Below are positions 7,405-13,898 of a DNA stretch of 14,705 nt, piece by piece. The first letter of the stretch is position 1, and each line of letters begins with the position of its first letter. Position numbers and translations under genes: made by a program. The notes beneath the pieces were generated by a model, which was not told where the DNA came from, did not search any database, and was given only the letters and a program-made list of their open reading frames with translations. Source of the stretch: Methylococcaceae bacterium UBA4132 (GTDB lineage Bacteria > Pseudomonadota > Gammaproteobacteria > Methylococcales > Methylomonadaceae); contig DFWO01000016.1 of assembly GCA_002380945.1 (NCBI GenBank), positions 3,407 to 18,111 of the forward strand, given 5' to 3'.

Positions 7405-7761
7405 ATGAGTAAAGTTTTAGATTTTTTAGGTTTATTGTTTTATTGCGCATTAATTTACTGGTTATCAGATCAAGAAACATTACCAACCCCACATTTATTT
7501 GACAGTGAAGACAAATTGATTCACTTCGGCGCGTATTTTGTCATGGGGCTATTGGCATGGCGTAGTTTTAGACATTTAATCAGTTCGTCTATTATACTGA
7601 CCTTACTCAGTATCGTTTTTTGCAGTTTATATGGTGCGTTCGATGAATGGCATCAATCATTTGTAATGGGGCGTTTTTCTGACGCGCTTGATTGGCTAGC
7701 GGATACTAGCGGTGCGATTGCGGGCGTTTTTTTACTGCATAAACTACGAAAACACCAATAA
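7405..7761 (+). CDS. VanZ-like family membrane protein
   Basis: A 118-residue membrane protein with three or four hydrophobic helices. It carries the VanZ-like core: a first span with LFYCALIYWLSDQ, then DKLIHFGAYFVMGLLAW (about 37-53), then LYGAFDEWHQSFVMGR (about 75-90, with the conserved D-E-W-H-Q) and DALDWLADTSGAIAG. Members of this family are widespread and mostly uncharacterised; the glycopeptide-resistance VanZ is a distant relative, so resistance should not be read into this copy. It is divergent from DUF455 and followed after 44 bases by the GNAT gene on the same strand, so the three plus-strand genes may be co-transcribed. Confidence 0.85.
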   Translation: MSKVLDFLGLLFYCALIYWLSDQETLPTPHLFDSEDKLIHFGAYFVMGLLAWRSFRHLISSSIILTLLSIVFCSLYGAFDEWHQSFVMGRFSDALDWLADTSGAIAGVFLLHKLRKHQ

Positions 7762-7805
7762 CTCCAGTAAAATGTTACTCTGTTACCCTTTTCATTATTA
7801 TTGTC

Positions 7806-8405
7806 ATGTCTAAAAATATTCGTATTGAACGTTGGAGCGGTGCGGCTCTTGAGCAATATATTCCAGACCTTGCTCGCCTTAGAATTGAAGTATTTCGTGA
7901 TTTTCCTTATCTATACGATGGCGATTATGACTATGAAAAAAAATATTTGCAAACCCATATCGACTGCCCTGAAAGCGTTATCGTATTAGCGTTTGATGGC
8001 AATAAAGTGGTTGGTGCATCAACGGCTATGCCCATGCGTCATGAAACTGGCGAGATGAAACAGCCGTTTTTAGAACACGGCTATAACCTTGATGATGTGT
8101 TTTATTGCAGTGAATCCGTATTGGATAAAAATTATCGCGGCTTAGGTTTAGGGGTTAAGTTTTTTGAACAACGCGAAGCACACGCCGCTGATTTAGGTGG
8201 TTTTAAATATATTACCTTTTGTTGTGTAGAACGCCCTATCGATCATCCACGCCGTCCTGCTGATTATGTGCCATTAGATGCGTTTTGGACTAAACGCGGC
8301 TATGTAAAGCACCCTGAACTGAAAACCAGCTACAGTTGGCGAGACCTTGATGATACGGAAGAGACTCCTAAACCCATGACTTTTTGGCTTAAACATGAAC
8401 GTTAA
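7806..8405 (+). CDS. GNAT family N-acetyltransferase
   Basis: A cytosolic acetyl-CoA-dependent transferase of 199 residues. The acetyl-CoA pyrophosphate-binding loop is RGLGLGVKFFEQRE (111-124, motif R-G-x-G-x-G). It is preceded by the beta strand FYCSESVLDKNY and followed by FKYITFCCVERP, as in motif A of the fold. The N-terminal part (IPDLARLRIEVFRDFPYLYDGD) matches a GNAT subtype usually seen with carbon-nitrogen hydrolases. The last 11 bases overlap the start of the nitrilase-like gene in another frame, so the two are probably translated together. Proteins uniting both domains are known (for example Bacillus subtilis YhcX), which suggests a shared substrate. The acceptor is not known. No Shine-Dalgarno sequence is clear before the ATG. 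Confidence 0.88.
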   Translation: MSKNIRIERWSGAALEQYIPDLARLRIEVFRDFPYLYDGDYDYEKKYLQTHIDCPESVIVLAFDGNKVVGASTAMPMRHETGEMKQPFLEHGYNLDDVFYCSESVLDKNYRGLGLGVKFFEQREAHAADLGGFKYITFCCVERPIDHPRRPADYVPLDAFWTKRGYVKHPELKTSYSWRDLDDTEETPKPMTFWLKHER

Positions 8406-9258
8406 TATTGCCTCTGCGCAATACAATATTAGTTTTTTGACAACGTGGCAGGATTACGAAGATAAAGTCGCTATTTGGGTCGAAGAAGCGGCTCAACAAG
8501 ATGCTAAGATTTTGCTGTTTCCTGAATATGCCAGTATGGAATTGGCTTCGTTGTTTAGTATGGATATTTATTCTTCGTTAAGCAAGCAACTGGAAGCTAT
8601 GCAAACCCTGCATAATGATTATGTAGCGTTGTATCAATCGTTAGCTGAACAATACCAATGTTATATTCAGGCGGGTACATTTCCTGTGCGTATTGACTCT
8701 GGTGCGTATCGTAACCGTGCGTATTTGTTTATGCCCGATGGTAGTGTGGATTATCAAGATAAATTAATGATGACGCGTTTTGAAAACGAACAATGGTTTA
8801 TTGAAAGCGGCACGGAAATTAAAACGTTTGATACTGAGTACGGTAGAATCGGTATTAATGTCTGTTATGACAGTGAGTTTCCATTGTTAGCAAGACAACA
8901 AGTGGAAGCAGGTTGTGTGTTGATTTTAGTCCCTAGCTGCACCGATACCGTCGCAGGTTATCATCGGGTTAAAATTGGTTGTCAGGCAAGAGCCTTAGAA
9001 AATCAGTGTTATGTGGTGCAGTCAGCCCTAGTGGGCGATGCGGTATGGTCAGAAGCTGTGGATGTTAATGTCGGTGCGTCTGCTATTTATACGCCTGTTG
9101 ATCGCGGTTTTCCTGATAATGGTATTCTTAATGTTGGCACGTTCAATGCCGTACAGTGGGTGATTGCGGAAATTTGTTTGGCTGATGTTGAAACTGTCAG
9201 GCAGCAAGGGCAAGTATTTAATTATCGAGACTGGCCGTTACAAACACGCTTTCGTTAA
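8395..9258 (+). CDS. carbon-nitrogen hydrolase (nitrilase superfamily)
   Basis: Amidase/nitrilase-superfamily enzyme of 287 residues that cleaves a carbon-nitrogen bond through a cysteine thioester. The Glu-Lys-Cys triad is in place: E44 in LLFPEYASMEL, K123 in YQDKLMMTRFENE and C157 in GINVCYDSEFPLLAR; E131 could be the additional glutamate seen in this superfamily. ALENQCYVVQSALVG near residue 200 is also typical. The ATG at 8395 lies inside the 3' end of the GNAT gene, an 11-base overlap, so ribosomes leaving the GNAT frame can reinitiate. The substrate is not known; omega-amidase, N-carbamoyl and plain aliphatic amide substrates all occur in this superfamily. The gene converges with rpoS. 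Confidence 0.9.
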   Translation: MNVNIASAQYNISFLTTWQDYEDKVAIWVEEAAQQDAKILLFPEYASMELASLFSMDIYSSLSKQLEAMQTLHNDYVALYQSLAEQYQCYIQAGTFPVRIDSGAYRNRAYLFMPDGSVDYQDKLMMTRFENEQWFIESGTEIKTFDTEYGRIGINVCYDSEFPLLARQQVEAGCVLILVPSCTDTVAGYHRVKIGCQARALENQCYVVQSALVGDAVWSEAVDVNVGASAIYTPVDRGFPDNGILNVGTFNAVQWVIAEICLADVETVRQQGQVFNYRDWPLQTRFR

Positions 9259-9271
9259 GAAAGCTATGCAA

Positions 9272-9305
9272 ACGATGACTATGCCTACCTAGCATAGTCA
9301 TTCGT
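9272..9305. terminator. hairpin between convergent nitrilase-family gene and rpoS
   Basis: ACGATGACTATGC (9272-9284) pairs with GCATAGTCAT-T-CGT (9292-9305) around a seven-base loop, 13 base pairs with one bulged T. It lies centrally in the 77-base gap between two convergent stop codons, so it probably ends transcription for both genes. Neither strand has a good T tract, so efficiency as an intrinsic terminator is uncertain. Confidence 0.6.
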
Positions 9306-9335
9306 TGCTAGCGTTCTTGTTCAATGTACATTCCT

Positions 9336-10355
9336 TTAGTTAAAGATGGCTTCAAACGAATAGCCATGTGACTTAAGGATTTCTTTTAATTGTTTTAATG
9401 CGTCCATCTGAATTTGTCGAACTCGCTCACGCGTCACGCCTAATTCTTGCGCAACTTGTTCTAACGTGGCATCTTCATAACCGCATAAGCCATAACGACG
9501 GCAAATCACTTCACGTTGTTTTTCAGGCAGTTCAAACACCCAACCAGTAATATTTTGTTTAATGCCGTTTTCCTGCACACGCTCTTCATGCGATAAAATT
9601 GCGTCATCGGTGAGCGAATCCAGTAATGGCTTATCAAAATCTTTGCCTCCAGGTATATCAACTGAAGTCACTCGCTCATTGAGCTTAAGCATTTTTTCGA
9701 CTTTACTGACAGGCTTATCGAGATACTCAGCAATCTCTTGCGCACTAGGCTCATGATCTAGTGTGTTTGTTAAATGACGTTGGGCTTTCAAGTAAGTATT
9801 CATTTCCTTAACAATATGTATCGGTAAACGAATAGTACGCGTTTGATTCATTAAAGCGCGTTCGATAGTTTGACGTATCCACCATGTCGCATAAGTTGAA
9901 AAACGAAAGCCTTTGTCGGGATCAAATTTTTCCACCGCACGGATTAAACCCAAATTGCCTTCTTCGATTAAATCCAACAGCGGTAAACCTCTGTTTAAAT
10001 AACGACGGGCAATCTTTACCACGAGGCGTAAATTGCTTTCAATCATGACTTTGCGAGCGGCAGCATCACCTTGCAAAGCTTTTTTGCCATAATGTTTTTC
10101 TTGTTCGGCAGTTAATAATTGCGACCGACATAGCTCATTGAGATACACGCGTGTGGCATCAAAATCAGCACTGTTGCGTGACTTAACAATAGCAATATCG
10201 TCATTATCATCATTGTTATCAATAGGATTATAACTGTCACCACTCAGCTTTTCGATAATCGCAGAGGCAACATCAAATTCTCCGTCGAAAGACAAATCAT
10301 CATCTAGTGTCATGACGATTTCATCATCTGACGGTTCAATTAATTCTTCAATCAT
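9336..10355 (-). CDS. rpoS: RNA polymerase sigma factor RpoS (sigma-38)
   Basis: Sigma-70-family factor for the general stress and stationary-phase response; binds core RNA polymerase and directs it to RpoS-type promoters. The 339 residues match E. coli RpoS (330) along the length by eye. Region 1.2 is around DATRVYLNELCRSQLLTAEQE (66-86). Region 2 runs from NLRLVVKIARRY through DLIEEGNLGLIRAVEKFD to FSTYATWWIRQTIERALMNQ and TRTIRLPIH. Region 3 is about 181-258. Region 4 has the helix-turn-helix TLEQVAQELGVTRERVRQIQ (297-316). The N-terminus is longer and more acidic than in E. coli (EPSDDEIVMTLDDDLSFDGE, then DNNDDNDD near 47-53). The ATG at 10353-10355 has a strong AAGGAG site six bases upstream. 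The usual upstream neighbour nlpD is absent; the gene stands alone behind a long gene-free leader. Confidence 0.96.
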   Translation of the reverse strand: MIEELIEPSDDEIVMTLDDDLSFDGEFDVASAIIEKLSGDSYNPIDNNDDNDDIAIVKSRNSADFDATRVYLNELCRSQLLTAEQEKHYGKKALQGDAAARKVMIESNLRLVVKIARRYLNRGLPLLDLIEEGNLGLIRAVEKFDPDKGFRFSTYATWWIRQTIERALMNQTRTIRLPIHIVKEMNTYLKAQRHLTNTLDHEPSAQEIAEYLDKPVSKVEKMLKLNERVTSVDIPGGKDFDKPLLDSLTDDAILSHEERVQENGIKQNITGWVFELPEKQREVICRRYGLCGYEDATLEQVAQELGVTRERVRQIQMDALKQLKEILKSHGYSFEAIFN

Positions 10356-10360
10356 AATTA

Positions 10361-10367
10361 ACTCCTT
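10361..10367 (-). promoter_or_regulatory. rpoS ribosome-binding site
   Basis: On the minus strand the sequence reads AAGGAGT, six bases before the rpoS ATG. It is one of the few near-consensus Shine-Dalgarno sequences in the window and fixes the rpoS start. Confidence 0.85.
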
Positions 10368-10942
10368 AGTTAATTCGTCTTAAGTCGAAGTGGTGTCATC
10401 ATTGTTTGGTATTACCATTTCTTATTAATACAATGATTTGAAATTTTTTCGACTTATTAGCTTTCTATAACTCGCAGACAAACTATAATTGGTCTGAGAT
10501 GTTTGTTGTTCTGTAAGGGGTTCACCATAAACTGTATCCATACCGTCTTACTGTTTACTAGCAACTTTAGTTTTAGCCGTTATGCTTGTGTTTTGCTCAC
10601 AAGCTAGAAAACTTAGTTGATAGTTAAAAGACTATCCTTAGGATTTACTTTAACATCTTTTTATTATCAATTGAAATAATTGATTTTTTTTTATTTAAAG
10701 ACCTGAATTTTGTTCAAAAAATACGGTACAAAAAAATAAGTGATAGCGGGCTTTAATGCTTGAATTACTTGAAAATTTGCCGAAGATAATGAATTTTGCC
10801 AACAAATAACGGAAGTGACTGTTAATCAGTGCATTACGGCTTTTTGAGCGCAGATGTGTCGTTCATTCAGCTAAATAGGCAACGTGTGCCAACTTACCGA
10901 AAAAAACAAACGAGCGATTGATTTTTAAGAAAAAGATGTGGT
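10368..10942. other. long gene-free region upstream of rpoS
   Basis: About 575 AT-rich bases between the rpoS ribosome-binding site and the stop codon of the J-domain gene. No open frame of note: the only short one I looked at, 17 codons from an ATG near 10757, has no support. Two small inverted repeats stand out: GCTTGTG/CACAAGC at 10584-10590 and 10598-10604, and GATAGT/ACTATC at 10619-10624 and 10631-10636. Neither has a T tract that would make it a terminator. A weak minus-strand promoter candidate, TTGTCT with TAATAA after 16 bases, lies near 10453-10485. The region may hold the rpoS promoters, a long 5' leader that regulates translation, or a small RNA, but the sequence alone does not decide. 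Confidence 0.5.
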
Positions 10943-11278
10943 TTATTTTTTCAACAAGGTTTTTTTAGCCAAATTTATTTTTGCCGCTAAATAATCTGAA
11001 CCGCCACGGTCTGGGTGATTTTTTTGAATTAACTTGCGATGAGCTTCAACAATGTCTGCTTTAGACGCGCCAGCCTTTAAACCTAACACCTCATAAGCCT
11101 CTTCCACAGTCATTTTTCCTTTGCTATTAGAGCCGCTGTGTTGCTCTGAGTGACCGTGTTTGCCTGTTATAAAGGCTAACCATTCTGATAAATAACGCGG
11201 TATTACCTTGGTAAACAACGCCCGCAAGCCAAAAAATATCACGAGCATTAACACTAAAGTGAAATAAAAACGAATCAA
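10943..11278 (-). CDS. membrane-anchored J-domain protein (DnaJ-like, Pam18/Tim14 style)
   Basis: A short co-chaperone-type protein: one N-terminal membrane helix (RFYFTLVLMLVIFFGLRALF), a polar linker rich in Ser, Gly and His (HGHSEQHSGSNSKGK), and a compact C-terminal J domain. The J domain reads TVEEAYEVLGLKAGASKADI, then HRKLIQKNHPDRGGSDYLA with the essential HPD tripeptide (88-90), then a last helix AKINLAKKTLLKK. Order and size resemble mitochondrial Pam18/Tim14 and the bacterial proteins like it. It would recruit DnaK to the membrane. I place the start at the TTG at 11276-11278, because GGAG lies six bases upstream; a TTG at 11290 would make the protein four residues longer and put GGAG inside the gene. 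Divergent from mobB, 87 bases away. Confidence 0.82.
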   Translation of the reverse strand: MIRFYFTLVLMLVIFFGLRALFTKVIPRYLSEWLAFITGKHGHSEQHSGSNSKGKMTVEEAYEVLGLKAGASKADIVEAHRKLIQKNHPDRGGSDYLAAKINLAKKTLLKK

Positions 11279-11365
11279 GTGATACTCCAAAACAGGGTAA
11301 TAGGACTGAAAGACAATAATAGCTTAGAATAGTCCAGTTCACGATAACTGTTCGATAACATACCC

Positions 11366-11878
11366 ATGCAAAACGCCCACATTCCGCTACTGGGTTTTGT
11401 TGCCGCTAGTGGCACTGGCAAAACCACCTTATTGACTAAGCTCATTCCGCTATTAAAAAAGCACGGGTTACGCATCGGTTTAATTAAACACAGTCATCAT
11501 AATTTCGACATTGACCATCAAGGTAAAGACAGTTATCGCTTACGCGAGGCGGGCGCATCACCCGTCATGCTGGTATCACCTTATCGCCGCGCCATCATAA
11601 CTGAATTAACCAGCGCACAAGAACCGTGTTTAAACGAACAGTTAACACTATTTGACCAATCTGAACTGGATTTAGTCTTGATAGAGGGTTTTAAAGCCGA
11701 AGCCTACCCTAAAATTGAAGTTCACAGAGCTGCACTCAAGCATCCATTGTTATATCCAGATGATCCCCATATTATTGCTATAGCGACTGACACACCTTTG
11801 CAAATACCCGATTATCTAACACAGCTCGACCTTAACCATCCCCAACATATCGCTGATTTTATTTTGACACTGTTATGA
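11366..11878 (+). CDS. mobB: molybdopterin-guanine dinucleotide biosynthesis protein MobB
   Basis: Small GTP-binding protein that assists MobA in attaching GMP to molybdopterin, cytosolic. The 170 residues follow E. coli MobB closely: PLLGFVAASGTGKTTLLTKL (7-26) with the P-loop, then GLRIGLIKHSHHNFDIDHQG, then KDSYRLREAGASPVML, then LDLVLIEGFKAEAYPKIEVH and HIIAIATDTPL. The stop overlaps the moeA ATG as ATGA (11875-11878), so the two genes form an operon. No partner mobA lies in the window. No clear Shine-Dalgarno sequence precedes the ATG. In a methanotroph the bis-MGD cofactor is expected for formate dehydrogenase (inference). Confidence 0.95.
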   Translation: MQNAHIPLLGFVAASGTGKTTLLTKLIPLLKKHGLRIGLIKHSHHNFDIDHQGKDSYRLREAGASPVMLVSPYRRAIITELTSAQEPCLNEQLTLFDQSELDLVLIEGFKAEAYPKIEVHRAALKHPLLYPDDPHIIAIATDTPLQIPDYLTQLDLNHPQHIADFILTLL

Positions 11879-13119
11879 TTGATTCTTGTAGCCTAGAAAA
11901 AAGCCCCATGCTCACCGTTGATGCCGCTGTTAATCACATTCAAGCGGCGATACGCCCCATTAACGATTCTGAACTTGTCGCGCTAGAAAACGCATTAGGA
12001 CGCGTATTAGCCGAATCGGTTTATTCACACATCAACCTCCCGCATGAACGTAATTCAGCAATGGACGGCTATGCGTTTTCCAGTCATGACGTGCTAAACG
12101 GACAACCTTTCACATTAGCATTAGTCGGCACATCGTGGGCAGGTAAACCGTTTCAAGGTCAACTGCAATGCGGGCAATGTGTACGCATTTTTACAGGTGC
12201 AGTGTTGCCTGAACAGACAGACAGCGTGATTATGCAAGAGCATATTCAGCGTAAAGCTGATCATATACATTTCCCCGCTAATACTAAAATACAGCAAAAT
12301 GTCAGAGCCGTCGGCGAAGATGTACCACAAGGCAGCTTATTATGTGTTCAAGGTAAAAAATTAACGGCTGTAGATTTGGCATTATTAGCATCGGCTGGCA
12401 TCAATACAGTCAATGTGCTACGCGCTATTAATATCGCCATTTTTTCCACTGGTGATGAATTAGCCGCCGTAGGGCATCCACTGAAGACAGGGCAAATTTA
12501 CGACAGCAATCGTTATCTACTCACGGGCTTGCTCAATGACCCTTGCTATAACGTCACCGATTTAGGCGTGATTGCCGATAACAAACCAGCTCTCACTGAC
12601 GCATTCACCACCGCCGCAAAAAATCACGATGTTATTATTAGCACAGGCGGCGCGTCCGTTGGTGATGCTGATTATGTCAAAGAAGTATTAACGGAGTGTG
12701 GGCAAATCAACTTCTGGAAACTCGCCATAAAACCAGGTAAGCCGTTAACATTTGGCACGATTGGCGCGTGTTATTTTTTTGGTTTGCCAGGTAATCCCGT
12801 CTCCGCACAGGTTACCTTTCAAAAAATCGTTGCCCCTGCACTGCAACAACTGACAGGCGCGGCGATGACTCAGTCATTACAACTCACGGCAATCTGTACC
12901 AGTTTGCTGAAAAAATCCGCAGGTCGCCAAGAATTCCAACGTGGCATACTCACCCAAAACGAGCATGGCAAATTCTTTGTCAGCAGCGCAGGGCAACAAG
13001 GCTCAAACATACTCAGCGCGTTAAGTTTAGCGAATTGTTACATCATCTTACCTAGCGAATGCCAAGGCGTAGAAGTCGGTGATAAAGTGCTAGTTGAACC
13101 GTTTAGTGTAGCCATTTAA
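11875..13119 (+). CDS. moeA: molybdopterin molybdenumtransferase MoeA
   Basis: Inserts molybdate into adenylylated molybdopterin to give molybdenum cofactor, cytosolic. The 414 residues align over their whole length with E. coli MoeA (411). HERNSAMDGYAF (57-68) is the N-terminal signature. FSTGDEL (190-196) and GQIYDSNR (206-213) follow. ISTGGASVGDADYVKEVL (255-272) is the active-site loop. KLAIKPGKPLTFG and FFGLPGNPVSAQVTF (301-315) follow, and the C-terminal barrel contains GRQEFQRGILTQN. All signature motifs look intact. The ATG at 11875 gives the ATGA overlap with mobB; an internal ATG at residue 12 (11908) would fit the family N-terminus equally well. It is the last gene of the pair; decayed DNA follows. 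Confidence 0.95.
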   Translation: MIDSCSLEKSPMLTVDAAVNHIQAAIRPINDSELVALENALGRVLAESVYSHINLPHERNSAMDGYAFSSHDVLNGQPFTLALVGTSWAGKPFQGQLQCGQCVRIFTGAVLPEQTDSVIMQEHIQRKADHIHFPANTKIQQNVRAVGEDVPQGSLLCVQGKKLTAVDLALLASAGINTVNVLRAINIAIFSTGDELAAVGHPLKTGQIYDSNRYLLTGLLNDPCYNVTDLGVIADNKPALTDAFTTAAKNHDVIISTGGASVGDADYVKEVLTECGQINFWKLAIKPGKPLTFGTIGACYFFGLPGNPVSAQVTFQKIVAPALQQLTGAAMTQSLQLTAICTSLLKKSAGRQEFQRGILTQNEHGKFFVSSAGQQGSNILSALSLANCYIILPSECQGVEVGDKVLVEPFSVAI

Positions 13120-13818
13120 GCAAAAAATGGAGTTCAACTCGCTGTTTAGCCAGTGGAGACTTTAATTGTGTTAGTCCTAAAAAATAGAGAGTGCTAAACA
13201 AGTAATGTTCAGTAATGTTAGTCGTATTCAATTTATGGATAATGGATGTATTTGAGACTAGGCATAAACAATGAAGGAATTGATTTGTCCTAACTGTGGT
13301 TCAAGCGATTGCAAGAAAAAAGGTCATATTTAAAATGGCAAACAAAACCATCGGCGTAAAAAAGTCCGTCTAACAACGTTTTTAGTATCAAGATTGGGCA
13401 TTTAAGGCTAATTCGGTGCAGAAAAACATCACGGAGGTGTTTCAGGGTAAAAGTAAGCCATTCAAGCCCTTGCCGAGTAGTTAGACTATTCCGACATCAT
13501 CTATCAAGAAGTCCGTTACACAGGCAAAACCGCTTTCCAAACCGATGTAAAAGCCTACGGCGGTTATCGCTTCAATTTCTGAACACATTAGGCGTGCCAT
13601 TGATACTTATCAAAGCTTCAGTCACCTGAAAAATTAGGTACTTGATATTTTGAGATGTACTAATGGAAAATTCCGCATGACTTTTGCATGATTACTTAAT
13701 AACTGTCAGAATCATCTTCAGCATCGGGAGAGTATTTGATAATTAGCTAAATTATTCGTTATATAATTCCCGTTTTCTGCATTAAGAATATCAACAATTT
13801 TTCACGGTATACCAGCAC
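13120..13818. other. decayed, gene-free region between moeA and the pmoB terminator
   Basis: About 700 bases with no intact gene. It holds an IS1-type transposase remnant (listed separately). A stop-bounded run of 33 codons lies at 13481-13582 on the plus strand; it reads through QEVRYTGKTAFQTDVKAYGG and ends YRFNF, an ending like that of outer-membrane beta-barrel proteins, but has no start. A short relic at about 13572-13628 reads SEHIRRAIDTYQSFSHLKN. A ten-base direct repeat AGTAATGTTC/AGTAATGTTA lies at 13201-13220. I see no terminator of good form for moeA. The pattern is that of a region that collected insertions which then decayed. Confidence 0.55.
13271..13380 (+). pseudogene. remnant of an IS1-type InsA zinc-ribbon transposase subunit
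   Basis: From an ATG at 13271 the frame reads MKELICPNCGSSDCKKKGHI, then a stop (TAA), then NGKQNHRRKK. This matches the N-terminal zinc ribbon of IS1-family InsA proteins, in which a tyrosine usually stands where the stop lies and a CxxC pair follows NHR. Here the first CPNC pair is kept, and the second pair and the frame are lost. No InsB part and no clear terminal inverted repeats were found, so this is a dead fragment, not an element. Confidence 0.7.
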
Positions 13819-13855
13819 AAAAAAAAGCTCCCGTTATTTTCATAACGAGAGCTTT
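13819..13855 (-). terminator. rho-independent terminator of the pmo operon
   Basis: Read on the minus strand: AAAGCTC (13855-13849), a T-C mismatch, CGTTAT, a GAAA tetraloop, ATAACG, then GAGCTTT (13830-13824), ending in a run of eight T (13826-13819). The stem is 13 base pairs with one mismatch. It begins 44 bases after the pmoB stop codon on the coding strand. This is the clearest terminator in the window and suits a very highly transcribed operon. Confidence 0.93.
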
Positions 13856-13867
13856 AAAATCCCTTAA

Positions 13868-13887
13868 TTGATAACCGTAGTTATCAA
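13868..13887 (-). other. small hairpin between pmoB stop and terminator
   Basis: TTGATAAC and GTTATCAA form an eight-base-pair perfect stem around a CGTA loop, 11 bases after the pmoB stop codon and ahead of the terminator. No T tract. It could stabilise the 3' end of the abundant pmo transcript; that is inference. Confidence 0.5.
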
Positions 13888-13898
13888 CTAACTATTCA

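Noticed and set aside
7405..7761. Glycopeptide-resistance gene vanZ
   Set aside because: The protein has the VanZ-like domain, but such proteins are common in bacteria without vancomycin resistance and no other van gene is present.
11127..11475. Open frames on the minus strand overlapping the mobB start and the J-domain gene
   Set aside because: They overlap better supported genes and have no family motifs.
13736..13767. Possible plus-strand promoter, TTGATA and TATAAT
   Set aside because: The hexamers look good but are 20 bases apart, too far for a sigma-70 promoter, and would point into the pmoB terminator with no gene to serve.
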